Source: Streptococcus sp. HF-1907 | Lineage (GTDB): Bacteria > Bacillota > Bacilli > Lactobacillales > Streptococcaceae | Assembly: GCF_015594605.1 (NCBI RefSeq) | Contig: NZ_JADNQT010000006.1 | Span: forward strand, 1 to 64,000 | Reading direction: 5' to 3' | Length of the DNA: 64,000 nt | In this document: positions 40,092 through 48,841 of the stretch, in pieces | How the letters are laid out: each line of letters starts with the position of its first letter | Numbering within the stretch: the stretch's first letter is position 1 | The notes under the pieces: generated by a model | What the model was told of the DNA's origin: nothing | Seen by the model: only the letters and a program-made list of their open reading frames with translations | Database searches by the model: none | Translations under genes and position numbers: made by a program

Positions 40092-40844
40092 ATGCTGAAG
40101 TTATTTAAGATTGAGACCAAGAAATACCGAGGTCTGCCCGTTTTCAGGCTCTTGTTTGTGGCTCTCGCTATGTCTATTTTTTTCTCTTGTATTCAGATAT
40201 TTAATGCCAAGAGCGCGGCTGATTTGACGAATATTGGCAAGTTCTACCAGATATTTGATGCTGCTGCCATGTTTAAGATTATTGTCCAACCTATCATTCT
40301 GGCTAGTCTGGTTAGTTTATCCGTTCAAGTGGAAAATCGTCACCAAATGTGGAAGGTTTTGACCAGCAGTGGTGTTGATTACAAGTCCATTTATGCTGTA
40401 AAGTTCTTCTATATCTATAGTGCTTATCTGGTCATGCAGGTTTTGGAGTGGCTGCTTACGCTTGCTTTAGTCAAATGGCGGGGCTACACTGTCAGTCTAC
40501 CAATAGGGCGTCTGGTCTTGTATGGCTTGTCCATTTTGGGGATTTCAGCGGTCATTATGCTCATTCACTATCTCTTGTCGCTTCGTTGGGCTAATCAGCT
40601 TATTTCCTTGTCGGTTGCTGTTCTGGCTTCCTTGGTCAGTATCATTCTGATTTTTATCTCCAAGGCAGTTATGTATGTGGTGCCTTACAGCTGGTATGCC
40701 CTTCTCATGGCAACCGAGCCCGAGCGTGTGGGGGATACCTTTGTTTATCATGTGACTGCTTTTAACTATTTTCCCTTGATAGCTTCCCTCATTGTGGCGC
40801 TGGTTCTTTATCAACTTGGTAAGCGTGTGAAGATTGGAGATTAA
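40092..40844 (+). CDS. Immunity-type ABC transporter permease, LanE-like
   Basis: This 250-residue membrane protein has six predicted helices. The opening LKLFKIETKKYRGLPVFRLL and the EVENRHQMWKVL-type loop (VQVENRHQMWKVLTSSGVDY) are typical of MutE/EpiE-family lantibiotic-protection permeases. The ATG follows TAGGAGGTTGTC, 9 bases after the ATPase gene. It pairs with the LanG-like permease encoded immediately downstream. Confidence 0.85.
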   Translation: MLKLFKIETKKYRGLPVFRLLFVALAMSIFFSCIQIFNAKSAADLTNIGKFYQIFDAAAMFKIIVQPIILASLVSLSVQVENRHQMWKVLTSSGVDYKSIYAVKFFYIYSAYLVMQVLEWLLTLALVKWRGYTVSLPIGRLVLYGLSILGISAVIMLIHYLLSLRWANQLISLSVAVLASLVSIILIFISKAVMYVVPYSWYALLMATEPERVGDTFVYHVTAFNYFPLIASLIVALVLYQLGKRVKIGD

Positions 40845-40845
40845 G

Positions 40846-41583
40846 ATGACCTTATTAAAAATTGAATGTTTAAAATTACGACGGGCAAGATTATGGTTGC
40901 CACTGATGATTTTACCCCTTTTGTCTGTCCTCTACGGCAGTATCAACTTTGCTGGCAATCAAGAAGTGCTCAAGAGCCAGTGGCTCAGTCTCTGGACACA
41001 GGTTTATCTCTTTTATGGCAGTTTTTTCTTTCCTTGTATGATTGGGATTGTCTGTGCTTATGTCTGGTACAGTGAGTACAAGCACAATACCATTAAGCTG
41101 CTCTTGACCTCAGCCTATTCATTAAGACAAATCATCTGGGCAAAAATGATTGTTGCCTTTGGCTTGGTCATGCTGTCTCAGGCATATTTTTTGGTTCTAT
41201 ATTCTCTGAGTGGATTCTTTTTCCATTTCACTATGGCTTATCCTTTGGAGTTGATTTTCTGGGCCTTGGCTGCTAGCCTTTTCTCCCTAGCCTTGATAGC
41301 CATTCAGTCTTACCTTTCTCTAGTTGTCAAAAGCTTCGCTCCGCCAGTTGCTCTCTCTATGCTCCTTGGTCTCGGCGGTTTTATCCTGACAGCGCAAAAT
41401 GTAGTTCCAGAGCTGGGCTACGTCCTAGCTTCATCAAAATTAGCTAGTCTCATGAACCAAATGGAATCCGTTCATCTTGCTCTACCTATGACCATGTGGC
41501 TGCGCTTCATTGTTTATTCAGCTCTTATCGTCCTTTTATCAGTCTTTCTTCAAAGAAAATACTTGAAAAGACAGCTGCGCTAG
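40846..41583 (+). CDS. Immunity-type ABC transporter permease, LanG-like
   Basis: This 245-residue membrane protein has six predicted helices. The cytoplasmic loop WYSEYKHNTIKLLLTSAYSL is characteristic of the MutG/EpiG and related ABC-2 permease group. The ATG at 40846 follows TTGGAGATTAAG and lies one base after the preceding stop; an in-frame TTG at 40834 is less likely. It is the last gene of the operon. Confidence 0.85.
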   Translation: MTLLKIECLKLRRARLWLPLMILPLLSVLYGSINFAGNQEVLKSQWLSLWTQVYLFYGSFFFPCMIGIVCAYVWYSEYKHNTIKLLLTSAYSLRQIIWAKMIVAFGLVMLSQAYFLVLYSLSGFFFHFTMAYPLELIFWALAASLFSLALIAIQSYLSLVVKSFAPPVALSMLLGLGGFILTAQNVVPELGYVLASSKLASLMNQMESVHLALPMTMWLRFIVYSALIVLLSVFLQRKYLKRQLR

Positions 41584-41662
41584 CTATTCAACGAGGTAAA
41601 AGTGCTATAATATAAGAGTAACCTAAGCACTTTTAAGTTGGTGAGAAGTAGAGGGAAATCCT

Positions 41663-42442
41663 ATGTTTAATCAATTAGTTGAAGAATTAGCCCGTTATGA
41701 TGAAGTGGAAGCTATCGCTCTGGGTGGTTCGCGAGCTGGCGAGTTCTTTGATGAGCAGTCAGACTACGATGTTTATGTTTATCTGACTGGGCCTTTGGCG
41801 GTGGACAAGCGTCAAGCGGTGTTGGATAAGTATTGTTCTTACATGGAGTATAGCAATCAGTTCTGGGAGTTGGAAGATGACGGCGTGCTCAAGAATGGCA
41901 TTGAGATTGAGTTTATCTACCGTAATTTGGATGATTTTCGTGGGGAAGTGGAAGCGGTGGTCTTGGAACATCAGGCTCACAATAGCTACACGACAGCTAT
42001 GTGGCACAATCTGCTCCACAGCAAGATTATCTTTGACCGCAAGGGACGCTATGCTGAGCTGCAAAAGGATTTAGCTCTGCCATTTCCAAAAGAGCTCAAA
42101 GATAATATCGTCACTCGCCAGCTGCAACTGCTGGAAACCAAGATGCCAGCTTATCCTCGCCAAATCAAGAAGGCTTTGGAGCGTGGCGATTGGGTAGCGC
42201 TCAATCATCGGGTGGCTGAATTTCTGGCTTCCTACTTTGACCTGATTTTCGCTTTTAATGAGCAAACTCACCCTGGCGAAAAGCGCATGTTGACCTACGC
42301 CAAGAAGACCTGTCCACACCTACCAAAAGATTTCGAAAGCAATCTGACTGCCCTATTTGACCATCTTTTTGATGAGCAGAATACAGCTATTGTGGAAGAC
42401 CTAGTGGCGGGTGCGCGTGAGTTAGTGACAAGCAATAACTAG
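41663..42442 (+). CDS. Nucleotidyltransferase with DUF4037-type C-terminal domain
   Basis: This 259-residue cytosolic protein belongs to the pol-beta-like nucleotidyltransferase superfamily. The active-site pattern GGSRAGEFFDEQSDYDVYVY contains GGS at residues 21-23 and the metal-binding aspartates at 34 and 36. The helical C-terminal half resembles DUF4037. Aminoglycoside-type adenylyltransferases share the fold, but the substrate cannot be inferred. A 9-bp inverted repeat (AAAAGTGCT ... AGCACTTTT, 41598-41644) brackets its TATAAT box. A perfect terminator follows. Confidence 0.75.
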   Translation: MFNQLVEELARYDEVEAIALGGSRAGEFFDEQSDYDVYVYLTGPLAVDKRQAVLDKYCSYMEYSNQFWELEDDGVLKNGIEIEFIYRNLDDFRGEVEAVVLEHQAHNSYTTAMWHNLLHSKIIFDRKGRYAELQKDLALPFPKELKDNIVTRQLQLLETKMPAYPRQIKKALERGDWVALNHRVAEFLASYFDLIFAFNEQTHPGEKRMLTYAKKTCPHLPKDFESNLTALFDHLFDEQNTAIVEDLVAGARELVTSNN

Positions 42443-42453
42443 ATAAAAGCCTA

Positions 42454-42487
42454 AAAACACCGATAAGTCCCTGGCTATCGGTGTTTT
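42454..42487 (+). terminator. Terminator between the nucleotidyltransferase gene and the DUF6261 pseudogene
   Basis: AAAACACCGATA and TATCGGTGTTTT form a perfect 12-bp stem around AGTCCCTGGC. The A- and T-rich ends make it usable from both sides, fitting the convergent arrangement. Confidence 0.9.
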
Positions 42488-42498
42488 AATCTATTAAG

Positions 42499-43247
42499 CT
42501 AAGCGTCTTTAACAGCAGTAGCCGTACTTGCTTCCTTAGCCACCCCTTTTCGGCGGGCGATGAGGTCAGCGTAGGTTTTGCGGCTGTTGTTGATGACTTT
42601 GATGAGTGGGCGGTAGTCTGTGCTTGTCTTGCGGCGTTGGTAGATGCCGACAAGTTCGATGAGGTCTTGATAGATAGCCATCAATTCCTTGCGGATGGTC
42701 TTTTGGTCATAGACTGTTTGTTTGGTCTTGACGGTTGAGCACTCATTATAGAGCTTGACGAAAGTCTCTTGGCTTGCCTTGAGGCGCTTGATGAAGCGAG
42801 TCAATCCCAGACTCTCAATAGCAGAGCTGATGGTTTCATCCTCAGTTTGTTTGAGCAGGTGATTGATTTCAGCTGTTTCGCTTTCGTAGTTGGCTCTAGC
42901 AGTATTACGGTAAGCGTCAAAGAGTGGTTTGAGGAGGGTGTAAGCTTTCCTTTTCCTCCTGATAGCGACTAGTGGCGAAGGGAGTTATGGAAGATAGCAG
43001 AGCGCTTAAGTCATGGTCACGGTGCTCATTGGCTGAGGCAATGTCATCAGCTGAGTTAATGATAACTACGGTCTCTTTGGTCTTGTGATAGAGGGCTAAT
43101 TGCTTGCGCAAGTCACCGACTAGGGTAGTGAGCAAGTCATCTTCAATCTCCACTTGGCTACTATCAAAGTCAGTCAAGAATTGTGCGATAAGTTACCCAA
43201 ATTCATCTTGTCGCAAGCTTGCAGGAAACTGTCTCAAGTGTTGTCAG
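42499..43247 (-). pseudogene. Second DUF6261-type gene, frameshifted
   Basis: On the - strand, 43192-42917 reads LTDFDSSQVEIEDDLLTTLV and onward, then breaks. The C-terminal two thirds continue in another frame from about 42985 to the stop at 42499 (for example AYTLLKPLFDAYRNTARANY). The switch falls near 42945 within AAGGAAAGC. Upstream of 43192 the frame is also broken, and the likely original start at 43247 is CTG (CTGACAACACTTGAG), to be compared with the ATGACAACATTG start of the copy at 539. The two copies are recognisably homologous, and both are dead. DUF6261 has no known function. Confidence 0.7.
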
Positions 43248-43806
43248 TTTCCCCGATCACCTCTCGCCTCTGTCAACCTGCTAAGTCGCTCACTTACTAA
43301 AAGAAGCCAGCTCATCACCTAACAAACCAGCTAAAGAAAAGAATGACCTTTATTATAACCTAAAAAAGATTATCCGCATTCCTTGTTTTTTTAATAAATA
43401 AGAATGATTCTTATTAAGATTTGGTTTGAACTTGCTGGTCAAGCGTGTGACTGGAAAGGGGAAATATTTCTGCCTCCAAGACTTCCTTTAAAAAGAGAGG
43501 ACTAGAAAAATGAAAACATCAAAGAAAACTTGATAAAACAAGGTTTAAAACGGTAGCTGTCCAGTATTTTTTATCCTCAATATCCCCAAAATTCCTCCTT
43601 TTTATCCTCAATTGACTAGCCCTTTTTAGCTTAAAAAATAGGGTTAAAGTAGGCCGGTGATGAGTAAAAACTTCCTCATTTGATGAGAAAATCTAAAAAA
43701 ATGCTGGCTTCTATCTAAATTTTCTAACAATTGTCTAGCAATGCTCCTTTCTTTTTGATATACTAGAGGTGTTTCTTAACACATTTCGATAAGGAGGTCA
43801 AGAAAT
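43248..43806. other. Long feoA upstream region with Fur-type palindrome and gene remnants
   Basis: No intact gene is present. A perfect palindrome, AATAAGAAT-G-ATTCTTATT, is at 43397-43415. At 43490-43530 a ribosome-site-like GAGAGGACTAG precedes ATG and only seven codons (MKTSKKT, then TGA), apparently the start of a lost small gene. TTTTATCCTCAAT occurs twice (about 43568 and 43605). A TATACT -10 box at 43759-43764 and an AAGGAGGTC ribosome site serve feoA. Confidence 0.6.
43397..43415. promoter_or_regulatory. Fur/PerR-type palindromic operator
   Basis: AATAAGAAT-G-ATTCTTATT is a perfect 9-1-9 inverted repeat close to both Fur and PerR boxes. It lies about 390 bases before feoA, nearer to the broken mini-gene at 43510. 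It may mark the promoter of a lost iron-regulated gene or of a long feo leader. Confidence 0.6.
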
Positions 43807-44277
43807 TTGCTTACAAGTGAATTGAGTCTCGATAAGTCTTACGAGATTCTATCAATAGATTTGCCTGAGGAGAGTCTCAGGCATTTGTCTAATCTAGGTT
43901 TGAAGGTGGGGACACGTTTTCAAATCATTTCTAAAACCAAGACCAGTGCCATTTTGATGGTTAAGGCGTCGCGTCTTGCTTTTGACGATTCTATTTTGTC
44001 TAAGCTGACGGTTAAGCCTGTCGAGGAAGCGTTAGAAACTCTTCCCTTGTCTGAACTAGCGGTTGGTGACTTTGCCTATGTGGATGGTATTTTTGCCGAG
44101 GGCGAAGCCAAACGTCGTCTCATGGATATGGGGCTAACTCGCCATACCAAGATTTATTTGCGTAAGGTGGCACCGCTCGGTGACCCAATGGAAATCAGTT
44201 TGCGGGGCTACGAGCTTAGCCTTCGTAAGTCTGAAGCGCAGCTGATTAGCGTAGCTAAAGTGAAGGAGGAAGCGTGA
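43807..44277 (+). CDS. feoA: FeoA-type protein with two tandem SH3-like domains
   Basis: This is a 156-residue cytosolic partner of FeoB. Two FeoA modules are visible. The first covers residues 1-70 (YEILSIDLPEESLRHLSNLG ... LMVKASRLAFDDSI). The second covers about 78-150 (VDGIFAEGEAKRRLMDMGLT ... GDPMEISLRGYELSLRKSEA) and carries the better-conserved motif. Classical FeoA has one such domain. The start is TTG at 43807, supported by AAGGAGGTC ten bases upstream. It overlaps the feoB start. Confidence 0.88.
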   Translation: MLTSELSLDKSYEILSIDLPEESLRHLSNLGLKVGTRFQIISKTKTSAILMVKASRLAFDDSILSKLTVKPVEEALETLPLSELAVGDFAYVDGIFAEGEAKRRLMDMGLTRHTKIYLRKVAPLGDPMEISLRGYELSLRKSEAQLISVAKVKEEA

Positions 44278-46430
44278 TGACAGAGATTGCCCTTATCGGG
44301 AACCCCAATTCGGGGAAAACAACTCTTTTCAACCTTTTGACAGGGTCTAGTCAGCGGGTCGGTAACTGGCCTGGGGTGACGGTTGAGCGTAAGAGTGGTA
44401 GCGTCAAGAATCTCAATGATGTGACCGTGCAAGACTTACCTGGAATTTACTCTATGTCCCCTTACAGTCCTGAGGAGAAGGTGGCACGTGATTATCTGCT
44501 TAGCAACCACGCCGACAGCATCTTGAATGTGGTGGATGCCACCAACCTAGAGCGCAACCTTTACCTAACGACTCAGCTGATTGAGACTGGTATCCCTGTG
44601 ACGGTTGCCCTCAACATGACAGACCTTCTAACCAGCCAAGGCAAGTCTATCAATGAAGAAAAATTGGCTTACCAACTGGGAACACCTGTCATCTCTATCA
44701 GTGCTTTGCAAAACACTGGTGTGGATAAGGTCATCAAAAAAGCCTCTCAGACTACTAAGGCTGATGTGGACAATGTCCTTTTCCCAACCTATGATGACCA
44801 ATTTGAAGCTGCGCTAGCTCAGATGATGGAAGTGCTAGGCGACAGCGTGCCTGAACGTTCACGTCGTTTCTACGCCATCAAGTTATTTGAAGGTGACAAG
44901 CTAGTTTGGGATAGTGTCAATCTATCAACCTTCCAAGAAAAAGAAATCAAGGAAATCGTCAAGATTACCGAAGAAATCTTCACCGAAGATGCTGAGTCAA
45001 TCGTCATCAACCAACGCTATGCCTTCATCGAGCGTGTCTGCCAGTTGGCACAAAGTCAGTCTGACGATTTCAAACTCAATCTATCAGACAAGATTGACCG
45101 CGTGGTCACCAACCGTTTCCTTGCCCTTCCAATCTTCGTCCTTGTCATGTACTTGGTTTATTACCTCTCTATCCAAACCGTGGGGACTATGGGGACAGAC
45201 TGGATTAACGACGTCCTCTTTGGAAAATACATTCCTGATTGGGCAAATGCTGGGCTTGAAAGTCTGCACGTTGCCAGCTGGTTGCAATCCTTGATTGTTG
45301 ACGGGATTATTGCTGGTGTCGGGACTGTGCTTGGTTTCTTGCCACAGATTATCGTCCTCTTCATCTGTCTCGGTATTCTGGAAGACATTGGTTACATGAG
45401 TCGTATCGCCTTTGTCATGGACCGTATCTTTAGACGTTTCGGTTTATCAGGAAAATCCTTCATTCCCATGTTGATTTCAACTGGTTGTGGGGTTCCTGGT
45501 ATCATGTCCAGCCGTACCATTGAAAATGAACGTGACCGCCGTATCACCATTATGACAACCACCTTCATGCCATGTTCGGCTAAGTTGTCTATCATTGCTT
45601 TGATTGCAGGTGCCTTCTTCCCACACACCCCTTGGGTAGCGCCAAGCACCTACTTCCTTGGTTTTGGAGCCATCGTTCTCTCAGGGATTGCCCTTAAGAA
45701 AACTAAAATGCTGGGTGGTTATACCAGTCCCTTCATCATGGAACTCCCAAGCTATCACCTCCCTAAATGGACTGCCGTGCTCCGCTATGCCTTTGGGAAA
45801 GGAATGAGCTTCGTCAAACGCGCAGGAACCATCATCTTCAGCTTGACTGTCCTCATTTGGTTCATGTCATCTTACAGCTTCACCTTGCAAGCTGTCTCAA
45901 CGGAACAATCTATCCTAGCTACCCTCGGCCGTGGTTTGGCTTGGATTTTCACACCGCTAGGTTTCGGGAACTGGAAGGCGACTGTCGCAGCCATTACTGG
46001 ACTTGCAGCTAAGGAAACTGTTGTGGCGACCTTTGGTATTCTCTACCACACCGCTGACGCTAGTGAAACAAGTAAAGCACTTTGGGCTAGTCTCCAAGCA
46101 GACTATACATCCCTTGCTGCTTACAGCTTCATGACTTTCAACCTCCTTTGCGCCCCATGTTTTGCGGCTATGGGAGCTATCAAGCGTGAAATGGGTGACC
46201 TTAGTTGGACTTGGGCTGCTATCGGCTTCCAAACAGGTCTTGCTTATGTGGTTAGTCTTGTCATGTATCAGTTTGGCTTGGTTGTCCTTTACGGCAAACC
46301 AATGACTATGTGGACTGCTGTTGCAGGTGTTCTAGTCATCGCTATGATTTACATGATTGTCCGCAAACCAAAACACCAAGAAGATGACATCATCAGTCTT
46401 GAAACCCTTGCACAAGCACAGAAAGGATAA
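44277..46430 (+). CDS. feoB: Ferrous iron transporter FeoB
   Basis: This 717-residue inner-membrane Fe(II) transporter has an N-terminal G domain: GNPNSGKTTLFNLLTG (G1), VTVERKSG (G2), DLPGIYSM (G3), NMTD (G4). A helical spacer and two Gate domains follow, with conserved cysteines (ISTGCGVPGIMSSRT, TTTFMPCSAKLSI, NLLCAPCFAAMGAIKREMGD). I prefer ATG 44277, seven bases after AAGGAGG, over the GTG one codon earlier. The start overlaps the feoA stop, so the pair is translationally coupled. Confidence 0.96.
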   Translation: MTEIALIGNPNSGKTTLFNLLTGSSQRVGNWPGVTVERKSGSVKNLNDVTVQDLPGIYSMSPYSPEEKVARDYLLSNHADSILNVVDATNLERNLYLTTQLIETGIPVTVALNMTDLLTSQGKSINEEKLAYQLGTPVISISALQNTGVDKVIKKASQTTKADVDNVLFPTYDDQFEAALAQMMEVLGDSVPERSRRFYAIKLFEGDKLVWDSVNLSTFQEKEIKEIVKITEEIFTEDAESIVINQRYAFIERVCQLAQSQSDDFKLNLSDKIDRVVTNRFLALPIFVLVMYLVYYLSIQTVGTMGTDWINDVLFGKYIPDWANAGLESLHVASWLQSLIVDGIIAGVGTVLGFLPQIIVLFICLGILEDIGYMSRIAFVMDRIFRRFGLSGKSFIPMLISTGCGVPGIMSSRTIENERDRRITIMTTTFMPCSAKLSIIALIAGAFFPHTPWVAPSTYFLGFGAIVLSGIALKKTKMLGGYTSPFIMELPSYHLPKWTAVLRYAFGKGMSFVKRAGTIIFSLTVLIWFMSSYSFTLQAVSTEQSILATLGRGLAWIFTPLGFGNWKATVAAITGLAAKETVVATFGILYHTADASETSKALWASLQADYTSLAAYSFMTFNLLCAPCFAAMGAIKREMGDLSWTWAAIGFQTGLAYVVSLVMYQFGLVVLYGKPMTMWTAVAGVLVIAMIYMIVRKPKHQEDDIISLETLAQAQKG

Positions 46431-46433
46431 CTT

Positions 46434-46580
46434 ATGTCTACCATTATTATTGCCCTCATCATTGCTGGCGCTGTCGCCCTATCTATCCGTCACTATGTTA
46501 AACAAAAAGGCTCATGCGGCGATTGCGACTGTTCATGCCCAGTCAAAGACCAAATGAATCAAGCACATACTACTAAGTAA
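46434..46580 (+). CDS. FeoB-associated Cys-rich membrane protein
   Basis: This is a 48-residue protein with an N-terminal membrane helix (STIIIALIIAGAVALSI) and a short Cys cluster (GSCGDCDCSCPVKDQM). Such proteins are found directly after feoB in many Firmicutes and are named FeoB-associated. They may bind iron or stabilise the transporter, but this is unproven. The ATG is four bases after the feoB stop, so it is the third gene of the feo operon. GAAAGGATAACTT supplies the ribosome site. Confidence 0.88.
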   Translation: MSTIIIALIIAGAVALSIRHYVKQKGSCGDCDCSCPVKDQMNQAHTTK

Positions 46581-46636
46581 AAATCAAAAATTAACTTCGT
46601 CCGTTTCAGAAACAAAAATGTTTATCAAGGATAAGA

Positions 46637-46788
46637 GCGAACGAAGTGAGCCCAAACCGATATTTTCGCCGTAGTGGTATTATCAGTGACAATGAAAGTG
46701 TCACTGATAACGGGATTTTTGAGACATTAGGCTCAAAAATTAGCAATGAGATTCCGTTAGGAAGCTGCTTGCGTCCGCACTACCTAAG
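46637..46788. repeat. Composite palindromic intergenic repeat (locus 2)
   Basis: The end blocks GCGAACGAAGTGAGCCC ... ATTTTCGCCGTAGTGG and GCTTGCGTCCGCACTACCTA recur at 1367-1779. Here they enclose a different hairpin, TTATCAGTGACA-N7-TGTCACTGATAA (46680-46710). GGGATTTTTGAG and AAAAATTAGCAATG also match locus 1. This fills most of the gap between feo and folD. A GAGGTG...CACCTC hairpin at about 46837-46858 and a TATAAT at 46863-46868 precede folD. Confidence 0.7.
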
Positions 46789-46898
46789 AAAATATCCTAA
46801 AAACTAGTTTTATTATAAATTATAAATAGAAAAAAGGAGGTGGGGAGACTCACCTCTTTATGGTATAATGAAGAAAACGATAACAAGGAGATTATTAT

Positions 46899-47753
46899 AT
46901 GGCGATACTTATTGATGGAAAGGCGCTAGCGCAGAAAATGCAGGCGGAGCTGGCGGAGAAAGTGACAGTGATGAGGGACAAGTACGGGATTGTGCCGGGC
47001 TTGACTGTTATCTTAGTTGGGAATAATCCTGCCAGCCAAGTTTATGTCCGCAACAAGGAACGTTCGGCCGTAAAAGTTGGTTTTAAGAGCGATACTATCC
47101 GTTTACCAGAATATGTTAGTGAAGAAGAGCTGCTTGAAATCATTGAAGGGCTCAATCAAGACCCGACCGTGCATGGGATTCTAGTGCAACTGCCCCTTCC
47201 TAGCCATATTAACGAAAAGAAAATCGTCATGGCTATTGCGCCACATAAAGACGTGGACGGATTCCACCCTATGAATACTGGGCACTTGTGGTCTGGTCGT
47301 CCAGTCATGGTACCTTGTACACCGGCAGGGATTATGGCGCTTCTGCGCGAATATGACGTAGACATTGAAGGGAAAAATGCGGTCATTATCGGGCGCTCAA
47401 ATATCGTTGGCAAGCCCATGGCTCAGCTACTTCTAGACAAGAATGCGACGGTGACGCTGACCCACTCACGCACGCACCATTTGGCAAAAGTGGCTAGTCA
47501 AGCGGATATCCTCATCGTGGCGATTGGTCAGGGACATTTTGTGACCAAGGACTTCGTCAAGGAGGGTGCGGTGGTTATCGATGTTGGCATGAACCGCGAC
47601 GACAACGGCAAGCTGATAGGTGATGTTAAGTTTGATGAGGTGTCGGAGGTCGCTAGCCTCATCACGCCCGTTCCTGGTGGCGTTGGTCCTATGACCATCA
47701 CCATGCTTCTTGAGCAGACCTACCAAGCTGTCCTTAGAAGTGTGCACGCATGA
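46899..47753 (+). CDS. folD: Bifunctional methylenetetrahydrofolate dehydrogenase/cyclohydrolase
   Basis: This 284-residue cytosolic enzyme interconverts methylene-, methenyl- and formyl-tetrahydrofolate for purine and Met-tRNA formylation. [13 protein letters not shown], the [11 protein letters not shown] substrate loop, [11 protein letters not shown], the NADP-binding [15 protein letters not shown] and [15 protein letters not shown] are all family motifs. The ribosome site is CAAGGAGATTAT. The stop overlaps the nnrD start by 4 bases. Confidence 0.97.
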   Translation: MAILIDGKALAQKMQAELAEKVTVMRDKYGIVPGLTVILVGNNPASQVYVRNKERSAVKVGFKSDTIRLPEYVSEEELLEIIEGLNQDPTVHGILVQLPLPSHINEKKIVMAIAPHKDVDGFHPMNTGHLWSGRPVMVPCTPAGIMALLREYDVDIEGKNAVIIGRSNIVGKPMAQLLLDKNATVTLTHSRTHHLAKVASQADILIVAIGQGHFVTKDFVKEGAVVIDVGMNRDDNGKLIGDVKFDEVSEVASLITPVPGGVGPMTITMLLEQTYQAVLRSVHA

Positions 47754-48583
47754 TTATTGACCGCGAACTTGCCCGTCAAGTGGTCCGTCCACGACCTCAA
47801 AAGAGCCACAAAGGCACTTTCGGACGCACCCTCTTGATTGGTGGCAACTACCCCTACGGTGGCGCTATTATCATGGCTGCCCTTGCTTGTGTCAATAGCG
47901 GAGCTGGTTTGACCATGGTGGCTACGCACAAAGATAACATCACAGCCTTGCATGCTCATCTACCGGAAGCTATGGCTTTCGCCATGAACGAGACAGAGCG
48001 CTTGACTGAGCAGATAAGAGCTGCTAGCATCATCTTAATCGGTCCCGGTCTGGCAGAAGATAGTCTAGCACAGGAAACTCTAGATTTAGTTCTGGCAAAT
48101 GTATCTTTTGAGCAGACCTTGATTATTGACGGCTCTGCTTTGACCTTGCTGGCTGAGAAAGAGATTATCAACTGGCCAACGGATAAGGTCATCTTGACCC
48201 CCCACCAAAAGGAGTGGGAACGCGTGTCTGGTTTAGTGATTAGTGACCAGACAGCAGAGGCTAGTCAAGAAGCGCTAGACCATTTTCCAAAAGAGACGGT
48301 CTTGGTAGCTAAGTCCGACGCTACCAAGGTCATCACGCGCGACCGAGTCGGGGGGCTGACCGTCGGCGGTCCCTACCAAGCGACAGGTGGCATGGGCGAT
48401 ACGCTAGCAGGATCCATCGCGGGCTTTGTCGCCCAGTTTGGCAGCTCGTATGAAGTGGTTGCAGCAGCAGTCTATGTCCACTCAGCTATTGCAGAGGAGC
48501 TGAGCGCCCATGCTTATGTGGTCCTGCCGACAGCAATTAGTGCGGAGCTTCCGAGGTGGATGAAGGCGCTGAGTGAAAGTTAA
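47750..48583 (+). CDS. nnrD: ADP-dependent NAD(P)H-hydrate dehydratase
   Basis: This 277-residue enzyme repairs hydrated NAD(P)H using ADP (YjeF C-terminal/carbohydrate-kinase fold). Motifs: [20 protein letters not shown] near the N-terminus, LIGPGLAED, the LTPHQKEW loop and the anion-hole/catalytic [16 protein letters not shown]. The epimerase half found in fused forms is absent. It overlaps folD (ATGA) and is the last gene before a terminator at 48605. Confidence 0.93.
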   Translation: MIIDRELARQVVRPRPQKSHKGTFGRTLLIGGNYPYGGAIIMAALACVNSGAGLTMVATHKDNITALHAHLPEAMAFAMNETERLTEQIRAASIILIGPGLAEDSLAQETLDLVLANVSFEQTLIIDGSALTLLAEKEIINWPTDKVILTPHQKEWERVSGLVISDQTAEASQEALDHFPKETVLVAKSDATKVITRDRVGGLTVGGPYQATGGMGDTLAGSIAGFVAQFGSSYEVVAAAVYVHSAIAEELSAHAYVVLPTAISAELPRWMKALSES

Positions 48584-48604
48584 GTTTAATAGAAAAAGCA
48601 ACCC

Positions 48605-48632
48605 GAGCGGAGAGTGTTCTCTGCTCGGGTCT
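48605..48632 (+). terminator. Terminator after nnrD
   Basis: ACCCGAGC and GCTCGGGT form an 8-bp GC-rich stem, extended by GGAGAG/CTCT and a TGTT loop, followed by TCTTCTGTTGTT. A second GC-rich inverted repeat lies at 48669-48722 (GTCCGCCGGGCGG and CCGCCCAGCGGAC), of unknown role. Confidence 0.75.
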
Positions 48633-48805
48633 TCTGTTGTTGGGGGAGGAGGGGACTTTTTCCAAGGTGTCCGCCGGGCGGAGCATCTGTCGCAAACCAG
48701 CATGCCCCACCGCCCAGCGGACAGGCATTGTCAAATCTACGGCAGGTTATCAAAAGCTTTAACACCGTCCTGATTTCCTTTATTTGCCAACCTCCATCTT
48801 CTTTT

Positions 48806-48828
48806 CTATAATCTTAAGAAGATTATAG
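48806..48828 (+). promoter_or_regulatory. Palindromic operator overlapping the ltrA -10 box
   Basis: CTATAATCTT-AAG-AAGATTATAG is a perfect 10-3-10 inverted repeat that includes TATAAT (48807-48812). It is ideally placed for a repressor, but the regulator is unknown. The ribosome site CGGAGGAC and the ATG at 48842 follow. Confidence 0.55.
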
Positions 48829-48841
48829 TTTCGGAGGACTT

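Noticed and set aside
37032-41583. Lantibiotic biosynthesis cluster
   Set aside because: No precursor peptide, LanB/LanC/LanM or LanT gene was found on either side; only immunity-type genes are present.
48669-48722. GC-rich inverted repeat as a tRNA
   Set aside because: It lacks a TTC loop consensus, an anticodon arm of the right size and an acceptor end.
48573-48811. Short overlapping frames after nnrD
   Set aside because: They cover a terminator and a GC-rich hairpin, and neither has a ribosome site.
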